From Granulicella sp. (GTDB taxonomy: Bacteria > Acidobacteriota > Terriglobia > Terriglobales > Acidobacteriaceae), in NCBI GenBank assembly GCA_027450185.1, contig DAIDKF010000009.1:23404-87403 (forward strand): a stretch of 64,000 nt of DNA. The letters run 5' to 3'. Within the stretch, counting starts at the first letter, position 1; the number at the start of each line of letters is the position of its first letter. Below the pieces are notes generated by a model. That model was given only the letters and a program-made list of their open reading frames with translations. It was not told the origin of the DNA and searched no databases. Both the position numbers and the translations under genes were made by a program. Shown in pieces: positions 57,244 to 64,000 of this stretch.

Positions 57244-59374
57244 TCGTGTGAGCGTCCACGTTTTCAACGTCACGCTCATCCAGCACGCGTTCAATCTGCT
57301 CCAGGCCCCAGTCCAGATCCGCACGGCTGATCACCAGCGGCGGCGCAATCCGGATCACCGTCTCGTGCGTCTCCTTGCACAGCACCCCGCGGTCACGCAA
57401 CGCCTCGCACACAGGTCGCGCCGGCACATTCAACTCGATCGCCAGCCACAACCCGCGCCCGCGCACCTCCACCACTTTCTTGCTGCTCATCTTCTTCAGC
57501 CTCGCCAGCGCATACGCTCCCAACTCTGCAGACCGCTCCGCGAGTCGCTCCTCCACAATCACCCGCAGCGCAGCTCTCGCCACAGCGCATGCCAGTGGAT
57601 TCCCGCCAAACGTGCTGCCGTGATCGCCCGGCTTAAACACACCCAGCACCGCCGTCGAGCTCAGCACCGCCGACACCGGATAGAACCCTCCAGACAGCGC
57701 CTTGCCAACGATCACCACATCGGGCGTAATCCCATCGTGCATGTACGCAAACAGCTTGCCCGTGCGCCCCAACCCGGACTGTATCTCGTCCACCACCAGC
57801 AGCACGTTGTTCTCGCGGCAGATCTTCGCCGCTTCGCGCAAGTATGCCTCTGGAGGAACGATCACCCCAGCCTCACCCTGAATCGGCTCGACCAGGAACG
57901 CACACGTCTGCGGCGTAATCGCCCGTCGCAGCGCGTCCGCGTCGCCAAACGGAACATGCTTGAATCCGGCAGGAAACGGCCCAAAGCCCGCGCGATACTG
58001 CGCATCGGTAGAGAACCCCACAATCGCAATCGTGCGCCCATGAAAGTTGTTCGAGCACGTGATAATCTCTGCCCGATCGCGCTCGATTCCCTTGACGCTC
58101 TCGCCCCACTTTCTAGCCGCCTTCAACGCCGTCTCCACCGCCTCCGCCCCAGAGTTCATCGGCAGCGCTCGATCAAACCCCGTCAACTCATGCAGGTCTC
58201 GCAACAACAACGGCAGTTGATCGTTTCGAAATGCCCGCGATGTGAGCGTCACCTTCTGCGCCTGTTCTACCATCGCCTTCAGGATCGCCGGATGGCAATG
58301 CCCCTGATTCACCGCAGAGTAAGCCGCCAGAAAATCCAGATAGCGGCGGCCAGCAACATCCGTCACCCACGCCCCCTGCGCACGCTCAATCACTACATCC
58401 AGCGGATGATAGTTGTGCGCTCCATACGCCTCTTCCAGCGCAATCAACTCCGCCTCCGCATTCTCTTTCCGCTCCATCTCGTCACCCTCCCGGCGCGTCC
58501 GATGCAACTCCGGCGTCAGCTTCATCACCAGACACTTTGCCGCGCCGCCAGCCTTCAAAAACTCATCCAGCTCCACCTGTATGACCTCAAACCCACGTCC
58601 GCGGAGATCCAGTTCCAACTCGGCACTGATGAGGTTGAGCACTATCGTCTCCCCGATGTTCACCGCGTTACATGCGAACGACAGTGCGTCGCGCTCGCCC
58701 ACTGCAATGCGCATCTCGGCCGGATAGTACGCTTCAATCTTCTCCAGAGATGCAGCATCGAACGCCGGCGGATAGTAAAGCAACGATCCATCCATCAGCG
58801 GAGCGAAGCACGTATCCAGGTGATAGAAACGAGGATCGATAAGATGCAGTCCCGTCACCCCGGCCTCCCACAACCCACGTAACGCCTCGTGGCTCGACTC
58901 CGCTGTCCGCGTCCCATACCCCACCCACAACCGCGAACCGTCCACCGAGAACAACGCGTCTCCCTCGCCCTCAAAGGGCGTCTCACGTGGGATGTCGACA
59001 ATCTTGTACCCGGCCTTCTCAAACCAGGCGCGAAAGTGCGGCTCTTCACCTTGACGCTCGGGGTAGTAGAAGCTGCTGATCGCCACAACACCATTCCGCG
59101 CCAGACCAGCGTTCGCCGTAAACACCATATCCGGAGATCCTGCTATTGGCTGCACTAACTGTACATCGGCTAACTCCGACAGCACCGTATACAAGCTCTC
59201 CCACTGCCGCATCGCACGCTGCCGGGATGCGTGGCCCATATTCCCCTGCATCCACGGATTAATGACATAACTCACCTCATATAAGGTAGGAGGGCACATA
59301 AGCAGCGGCGGCTTTTCCGCAATGGTTGTATTGGATATCTCAGAGATAACTTCAGTCTGTAACTCAGCATGCAT
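57206..59374 (-). CDS. Arginine dihydrolase-like domain fused to ornithine aminotransferase
   Basis: 722 aa from ATG 59374. Residues 1-290 are a guanidine-modifying-enzyme domain: [17 protein letters not shown] near the start, [10 protein letters not shown] (Asn88), [18 protein letters not shown] (His185) and [11 protein letters not shown] (Cys281), as in ArgZ/AgrE-type arginine dihydrolases. Residues about 305-705 are a class III aminotransferase like RocD/OAT, with Asp529, PLP Lys558 (VGKALSGG) and NNFHGRT. Together they could turn arginine to ornithine and then to glutamate 5-semialdehyde. DDAH or amidinotransferase activity of domain 1 is not excluded. A terminator and its own promoter region lie upstream. 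Confidence 0.88.
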   Translation of the reverse strand: MHAELQTEVISEISNTTIAEKPPLLMCPPTLYEVSYVINPWMQGNMGHASRQRAMRQWESLYTVLSELADVQLVQPIAGSPDMVFTANAGLARNGVVAISSFYYPERQGEEPHFRAWFEKAGYKIVDIPRETPFEGEGDALFSVDGSRLWVGYGTRTAESSHEALRGLWEAGVTGLHLIDPRFYHLDTCFAPLMDGSLLYYPPAFDAASLEKIEAYYPAEMRIAVGERDALSFACNAVNIGETIVLNLISAELELDLRGRGFEVIQVELDEFLKAGGAAKCLVMKLTPELHRTRREGDEMERKENAEAELIALEEAYGAHNYHPLDVVIERAQGAWVTDVAGRRYLDFLAAYSAVNQGHCHPAILKAMVEQAQKVTLTSRAFRNDQLPLLLRDLHELTGFDRALPMNSGAEAVETALKAARKWGESVKGIERDRAEIITCSNNFHGRTIAIVGFSTDAQYRAGFGPFPAGFKHVPFGDADALRRAITPQTCAFLVEPIQGEAGVIVPPEAYLREAAKICRENNVLLVVDEIQSGLGRTGKLFAYMHDGITPDVVIVGKALSGGFYPVSAVLSSTAVLGVFKPGDHGSTFGGNPLACAVARAALRVIVEERLAERSAELGAYALARLKKMSSKKVVEVRGRGLWLAIELNVPARPVCEALRDRGVLCKETHETVIRIAPPLVISRADLDWGLEQIERVLDERDVENVDAHTTRNEADAFAPVV

Positions 59375-59518
59375 GGTTGTGTGGCCCCTATCTACCCTGA
59401 AGCATGGCAGGGCCACTGAAGCGACGTCAACAAGAATGATTATTCATGGAAGCGTGCATAGATATGCGTGATGATTCACCCAGTTTCCATGGGCTATTTC
59501 GTGTACTTCGCAAGCAAG

Positions 59519-59570
59519 AAAAAAGTAGAAACTACAGGCCAGCCATCTGACTGGTTCATGTAGTTTCTAC
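59519..59570 (-). terminator. Intrinsic terminator after the ALDH7-type gene
   Basis: GTAGAAACTACA (59525-59536) and TGTAGTTTCTAC (59559-59570) are perfect 12-base arms. CCAG/CTGG inside extends the stem. On the minus strand the stem is followed by TTTTTT. It ends the semialdehyde dehydrogenase transcript about 20 bases after its stop. Confidence 0.9.
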
Positions 59571-59589
59571 CCTTTAAATCTTCATCAGA

Positions 59590-61122
59590 CTACTTCGCGA
59601 TATCGAAACTAACTCCCTGTGCAAGCGGTAAGTCCGTCCCATAATTAATAGTGTTCGTAGCTCGTCGCATATATTGCTTCCATGCGTCCGACCCCGACTC
59701 GCGTCCACCGCCCGTCTCCTTCTCGCCGCCGAACGCTCCTCCAATCTCCGCGCCCGACGTCCCGATATTGACGTTTGCGATTCCGCAGTCCGATCCAGCC
59801 GCCGACAGAAACCTCTCCGCCTCGCGCATATTCAACGTGAAGATCGACGACGAAAGACCCTGCGGAACATCGTTGTGCAAAGCAATCGCCTCCTCCAGCT
59901 CACGATACTTCAGCACATACAGAATCGGCGCAAACGTCTCGCGTTTCACCACCCCTGCCTGTTCTGCAATTTCAACCAGCGCAGGCCGAACGTAGAATGC
60001 CTCTGTCGCACCATCAACCGCCACACGCTCTCCTCCAGTAACACGCGCGCCAGCAGCCCTGGCCTCATCCAGCGCCGTCTGCATTCCCGCAAACGACCGC
60101 GCATCGATCAGCGGTCCCACCAGCGTTTCACTCTCGCGAGGATCGCCAACCCCAACCGACTGATACACCTGCTTCAACCGTCCCACCAGCGTGTCGTAGA
60201 TCGTCTCGTGCACAATCAGTCGCCGCAACGACGTACACCGCTGCCCCGCCGTTCCCATGGCTGAAAACGCAATCCCCCGCAGCGTCAGATCAAGGTCCGC
60301 GCTGGGGCACACAATGGCCGCATTGTTTCCGCCCAGCTCAAGAATCGAGCGCGCAAATCGCTTTGCCAGCCGTGGCCCAACCGCTCGCCCCATCGCCGTC
60401 GAACCGGTCGCCGACACCAGCGCGACCTGCGGTGAATCCACCAGCAACTCGCCCAGTGACGCATCGCCCACCAGCAGCGCGCAAAGCCCTGCGGGAACAC
60501 CGCCCACCTTCGCCGCCGCGCGTTCAAACAGGGCCTGGGTCGCAAGCGCCGTCAGCGGAGCCTTCTCCGACGGCTTCCACACCACCGCATTGCCGCACAC
60601 CAGCGCCAGCGCCGCATTCCACGACCATACCGCAACCGGAAAGTTGAACGCCGAGATCACGCCCACCACACCCAGCGGATGCCACGTCTCCATCATGCGG
60701 TGATGCGCACGCTCCGACGCAATCGTCAGCCCGGTCAGTTGCCGCGAGAGCCCCGCAGCAAAGCCGCAGATATCGATCATCTCCTGCACCTCGCCGCAGC
60801 CCTCCGTCAGCAGCTTTCCCGTCTCTATCGTGACCAGCCGCCCCAGAGCAGAGACCTCCGCTCGCAGCACTTCGCCCAGCGCGCGCACCAGCTCGCCGCG
60901 CCGCGGAGCCGGAACATTGCGCCACACCAGCGACGCCTGCCGCGCAGCATCGATCGCCTCCTGTGCCGCTGGCCCGGCTGACTTCGCCACATGCGCAATC
61001 ACCTGCCCCGTGATCGGCGTGCGCACCACCAACTCGCCTCCCGTGTACCTGCTCTCCTCTACACCCAGCCGCGTTAGCAGCTCGCGCACCTCATGCTCCA
61101 GCGCACTTGCATTCATGGCCAT
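59590..61122 (-). CDS. ALDH7-family semialdehyde dehydrogenase (alpha-aminoadipic semialdehyde type)
   Basis: 510 aa from ATG 61122 (AAGGAGA upstream; ATGs at 61128 and 61116 are alternatives). Catalytic Cys is in GTAGQRCTSLRR, Glu in LELGGNN, and cofactor motifs SAFNFPVAVWSWN and ATGSTAMGRAV are present. The C-terminal GGAFGGEKETGGGRESGSDAWK and TNTINYG are characteristic of the ALDH7/AmaB group, which oxidises aminoadipate semialdehyde (lysine degradation). Next to the lysine-type aminotransferase gene upstream, spaced 42 bases. Confidence 0.92.
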   Translation of the reverse strand: MAMNASALEHEVRELLTRLGVEESRYTGGELVVRTPITGQVIAHVAKSAGPAAQEAIDAARQASLVWRNVPAPRRGELVRALGEVLRAEVSALGRLVTIETGKLLTEGCGEVQEMIDICGFAAGLSRQLTGLTIASERAHHRMMETWHPLGVVGVISAFNFPVAVWSWNAALALVCGNAVVWKPSEKAPLTALATQALFERAAAKVGGVPAGLCALLVGDASLGELLVDSPQVALVSATGSTAMGRAVGPRLAKRFARSILELGGNNAAIVCPSADLDLTLRGIAFSAMGTAGQRCTSLRRLIVHETIYDTLVGRLKQVYQSVGVGDPRESETLVGPLIDARSFAGMQTALDEARAAGARVTGGERVAVDGATEAFYVRPALVEIAEQAGVVKRETFAPILYVLKYRELEEAIALHNDVPQGLSSSIFTLNMREAERFLSAAGSDCGIANVNIGTSGAEIGGAFGGEKETGGGRESGSDAWKQYMRRATNTINYGTDLPLAQGVSFDIAK

Positions 61123-61164
61123 ATCCATTCTCCTTTCACTGTGTTTGCGCTCACCTGGCGCTGT

Positions 61165-62550
61165 TTATCGCATCGCCTGCACAATGCACTCCTCGATCAG
61201 ATCGAGCGCCACATCCGTCTCTTCCTGTGTCACGACCAGTGGCGGGCACAGCCGAAGCGTATTCGCTCCACAACCCAGCAGGAGTAACCCGCGCTCAAAT
61301 GCGAGATCGACGATCCTGTCCCGCAACTCTCCGGCGATTGCGCGCGTCGTCTTGTTCTCCACGATCTCCACGCCAATCATCAGGCCGCGGCCGCGCACCT
61401 CGCCAACGATCTCATGCTTGCCTACCCAGGTCTTCAGCCGCTCCAGCGCAGCCGCTCCAACCTTGGCGGCATTGGACATCGCCTCGTGCTCGATGATGTC
61501 GATCGTCGCCAGCGCAGCCGCCAGGCAGATCGGGTTGCCGCCGAACGTACTCGCATGCGAGCCCGGCACCCAATCCATCACGTCGGCCTTCGCCATGCAC
61601 ACGCCCAGCGGCATGCCCGACGCAATACCCTTCGCCATGCAAACAATATCCGGCTGCACGCCCGAGTGTTCAATCGCCCACCACTTCCCCGTGCGCCCCG
61701 CACCAGACTGAATCTCATCGACCACCATCAAAATTCCGTGGCGATCGCAGATCCGCCGAATCTCCTGCAGAAAGATATCCGGCGCAACGACATACCCGCC
61801 CTCACCCTGGATCGGCTCCACAAAAATCGCAGCCACTTCCTCCGGAGCCAGCAGAGTCTTGAAGAGCTTCTCTTCGATATACCGTGCGCAGCCCAGCGCG
61901 AACGCCTCCTGCTCCTGCGGTCCTCCACTGCATCCGCGATACGCATACGGATAGCGCACGTGCGTAACGCCCGGAACAAACGGCGCAAACCTTCGCTTCT
62001 GCTGCACCTTTGAAGCGGTCAGTGACAGCGCGCCCATCGTCCGTCCATGAAAACTTCCCAGGAAGCTGATAATGTTCTGCCGCCCCGTGTGATAGCGCGC
62101 CAGCTTCATCGCGCACTCCACCGCCTCCGCGCCGGAGTTCCCGTAGTAAATCTTGTGCGGCCCCTTCATCGGCGCAATCGCAGACAGTCGCGCAGCCACC
62201 TTCGGCATCAGGTCATAGTAAAAATCCGTGCCTGACATATGCATCAACTGCGCGGCCTGGTCCTGCACTGCCTTCACCACCGCCGGGTGGCAATGTCCCG
62301 TAGACGTCACGGCAATCCCCGCCGTGAAATCCAGAAACTCATTTCCATCCGGATCTTCAATGCGGCAGCCATAGCCGCGTTTCACCACCAGCGGATAGCC
62401 GCGCGTATAGCTCGGTGAGATGTACAGATCATCTTCCGTTACCACCGCCTGCGCCCGCGGGCCGGGCACCGCCGTCACAAACTTCGGTCCAAACTTCTCA
62501 TGCATCTCGGGTGTAGCCACGCGGGTCGACGCTAGCATCTGGGTGCTCAT
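61165..62550 (-). CDS. Class III aminotransferase (lysine 6-/ornithine/GABA aminotransferase type)
   Basis: 461 aa PLP enzyme. [56 protein letters not shown] (PLP Asp) and CMAKGIASGMPLG (PLP Lys) are in order. The long N-terminal region with SPSYTRGYPLVVKRG and the C-terminal GCGANTLRLCPPLVVT fit the acetylornithine/GABA/lysine 6-aminotransferase group. With the ALDH7 gene it most simply gives lysine to aminoadipate. AGGAGAG is 7 bases before the ATG. Exact substrate is uncertain. Confidence 0.9.
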   Translation of the reverse strand: MSTQMLASTRVATPEMHEKFGPKFVTAVPGPRAQAVVTEDDLYISPSYTRGYPLVVKRGYGCRIEDPDGNEFLDFTAGIAVTSTGHCHPAVVKAVQDQAAQLMHMSGTDFYYDLMPKVAARLSAIAPMKGPHKIYYGNSGAEAVECAMKLARYHTGRQNIISFLGSFHGRTMGALSLTASKVQQKRRFAPFVPGVTHVRYPYAYRGCSGGPQEQEAFALGCARYIEEKLFKTLLAPEEVAAIFVEPIQGEGGYVVAPDIFLQEIRRICDRHGILMVVDEIQSGAGRTGKWWAIEHSGVQPDIVCMAKGIASGMPLGVCMAKADVMDWVPGSHASTFGGNPICLAAALATIDIIEHEAMSNAAKVGAAALERLKTWVGKHEIVGEVRGRGLMIGVEIVENKTTRAIAGELRDRIVDLAFERGLLLLGCGANTLRLCPPLVVTQEETDVALDLIEECIVQAMR

Positions 62551-62986
62551 TGAATTCTCTCCTTAGGTTCTACAACGGATAGGTAGCCACATCGGCTTGA
62601 AAGCATGAACGTCAAGCTCACCTTGATGGAATCAAAGGAGCTTCAGGCGTACATGGCGCACAAGGGAGCGTTGCGGAAAGTTAGTCGCCGGAGAAAAGAT
62701 TGGGCCGCAGGCTGCTCGGCAGCGCGCGCGAGGGCACGCACACACACTCGTGTGTCTTGGCAGCCTCTCGCATCCGCTGGGCGTCCATCATCGAGTTGCG
62801 CGGCAGCGACATACATCCAACCCTTCGTTAGCGAAGATTATAGCGCGGTCTGGTGAACCTTAGCGCTGCCGCTCGCCTTCGTCCTCCACCAACCATAGCG
62901 TCCGGGCCGCTCTTCGGTCAGACAATCGTAGACGGAAGTTTGTCCAATGGGGCATTCGTAGAGCGAGCACCCCAGTGCCGTAAACG
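62551..62986. other. Intergenic region upstream of the aminotransferase gene
   Basis: About 435 bases with no convincing gene; it holds the promoter of the aminotransferase-ALDH7 pair. A short plus-strand open frame (62605-62856) lacks coding character. Confidence 0.5.
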
Positions 62987-63019
62987 AGCAATGGGGTGGA
63001 CCTTGTCCACCCCATTGCT
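62987..63019 (-). terminator. Strong hairpin downstream of the TonB-dependent receptor
   Basis: AGCAATGGGGTGGAC and GTCCACCCCATTGCT form a perfect 15-bp stem with a 3-base loop, 22 bases after the receptor stop. The GCAATGGG arm matches the hairpin at 44906-44939. Confidence 0.75.
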
Positions 63020-63040
63020 GTTCAAGGTTGCGGTTACGAA

Positions 63041-64000
63041 TTAGAAGCTATATTTCAGCGACAACTCGATAATCCTGGCATAGCCTGCCCCAGAGTAAGG
63101 AGACTTCTGATTCATGATGCCCCAGGTGTTCTCGGCCACCCCTAGAATATTGCTGTTGGTGTAGAAGCTGTGCCCTCCGTCCTGAGTGCCATACTTCAGG
63201 GTAAGAAGGTTGTTTCCGCTGTAGCCCCATAGCGAGTGATTCATGAAATCAAACGCCGAAGCTCGAAACTCCAGATGCTGCCGTTGTGTTATCGCAAAGG
63301 TCTTGAAGACGGCGAGATCGGAATCCGTGTAGATCGGTCCCTTGAGATAAGGAGATACCTGCCGATTGCCCTGATGCCCGACCGTCGGCGCACTGAAACA
63401 TGAGAGGTTCACCAACTGGAGATTCCCGAGATTGCTCCGCGGATTGCAGGTCGTTACAGGCAGGATCGAGTTCGCGTCGGTTCCAAAGTATGTCTTGGAC
63501 GTTAGTGCTTCGATACTGTTCCCATTCACATCCTGCTTCTCGATCGTGAGCCCGAGGTTCTGCGTGTACCCGGCCTGCAGATTGCCGCCGCCTTGATACG
63601 TCGTAATTCCCGAGACCGTCCAGCCGTTCACAAGCTGGCCTACCACCGAGGACCCTCCGTGGTACACATTGCCCAGGCTGTATGCATAGGATGCGTTGAA
63701 GACCTGCGGGCGGTCGATTGCCAGCACGCCATAGTTGCCGCGAACATTGAACGCGTCGAGCGTACTGCTGACAACGCCCAGCGCCTTCGACCATGTGTAG
63801 TTCAAATCGAAGGAGACACGGCCAACCTGCTTCAGCCACGCAATCTGCAGGCCGTTGTAGTTGGAGTAGCCCAAATGCTCATGTACGTACACCTGATTCG
63901 TGCCATATCCATAGCAACCACCTCCATTGACGCAGCCAGCATACGGATAGTAGTCCTGCAGCGTATAGGTCGCCGTGTTGTCGGGATCAGCAGGTGCTGT
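63041..64000 (-). CDS. TonB-dependent receptor, Oar-like, C-terminal part (runs off window end)
   Basis: The minus frame is open to the window edge and encodes the last ~320 residues of a large outer-membrane beta-barrel: NYNGLQIAWLKQVGRVSFDLNYTWSKAL, VFNASYAYSLGN, VNGWTVSGITTYQGG, and ELSLKYSF with the C-terminal Phe required for barrel insertion. This matches the Oar/carboxypeptidase-regulatory type receptors that are abundant in acidobacteria. The ligand, plug domain and start are outside the window. It may bring peptides or other nutrients to the adjacent catabolic genes. Confidence 0.9.
   Translation of the reverse strand, partial: TAPADPDNTATYTLQDYYPYAGCVNGGGCYGYGTNQVYVHEHLGYSNYNGLQIAWLKQVGRVSFDLNYTWSKALGVVSSTLDAFNVRGNYGVLAIDRPQVFNASYAYSLGNVYHGGSSVVGQLVNGWTVSGITTYQGGGNLQAGYTQNLGLTIEKQDVNGNSIEALTSKTYFGTDANSILPVTTCNPRSNLGNLQLVNLSCFSAPTVGHQGNRQVSPYLKGPIYTDSDLAVFKTFAITQRQHLEFRASAFDFMNHSLWGYSGNNLLTLKYGTQDGGHSFYTNSNILGVAENTWGIMNQKSPYSGAGYARIIELSLKYSF

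Noticed and set aside
57248..58882. Plus-strand frame of 544 codons opposite the arginine fusion
   Set aside because: No recognisable motif and antisense to a well-supported gene.
62605..62856. 83-codon plus-strand frame upstream of the aminotransferase
   Set aside because: No ribosome-binding site, no motif, and it lies in a promoter region.

Overview
The window looks like chromosomal DNA of an acidobacterium (Acidobacteriota, probably Acidobacteriaceae/Terriglobia). That placement is inferred from gene content and was not searched: a complete alternative complex III (ACIII) plus caa3 oxidase operon, an Oar-like TonB-dependent receptor, a subclass B3 metallo-beta-lactamase, a DUF6624 protein, high G+C, and widespread ATGA/TAATG stop-start coupling.

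Layout. 1-5.8 kb holds unrelated housekeeping and accessory genes: the 5' part of a molybdopterin oxidoreductase, a secreted SnoaL-like protein, an orphan OppF-type ATPase, a DUF971 protein, SemiSWEET, TauE/SafE, LOG, and a secreted RNase T2. 5.8-20 kb is one long minus-strand respiratory operon, actA-B-C-D-E-F, an unknown membrane protein, SCO, then ctaC-D-E-F. It would pass electrons from quinol through ACIII to a type A2 caa3 oxidase. Its promoter region carries a CRP/FNR-like palindrome. 20-33 kb holds the ISC iron-sulfur assembly genes on the minus strand in canonical order (iscR, iscS, iscU, iscA, hscB, hscA), broken up by hicAB, a DUF6624 gene, an S9 peptidase, a B3 metallo-beta-lactamase, DinB and VOC genes. 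33-43 kb has pgsA-like, tRNA-Val(GAC), rpmB, msrB, tgt, an ECF sigma/anti-sigma/Met-rich DUF4252-like module, prmC, a gene-free AT-rich stretch, an SMR-like protein and a divergent Amt transporter.

43-64 kb is largely an amino-acid scavenging region: a PP2C/Ser-Thr kinase pair, an APC permease next to an outer-membrane porin, a KdpDE-like two-component system, hutHUIF, an Lrp/AsnC regulator divergent from hutH, a fused arginine dihydrolase-like/ornithine aminotransferase, an ALDH7-type semialdehyde dehydrogenase, a lysine/ornithine-type aminotransferase, and the 3' part of a TonB-dependent receptor. Read together these would take His, Arg/Orn and Lys toward glutamate and aminoadipate. hutG, rocA and pruA are not in the window.

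Two things stand out as possibly undescribed. One is a family of degenerate tandem heptanucleotide repeats, mostly exactly four units (28 bp), abutting start or stop codons at several loci and once inside tgt. The other is the single polypeptide that appears to join arginine dihydrolase to ornithine aminotransferase. A pair of overlapping divergent promoters with two palindromes between hutH and the Lrp gene is the clearest regulatory structure.
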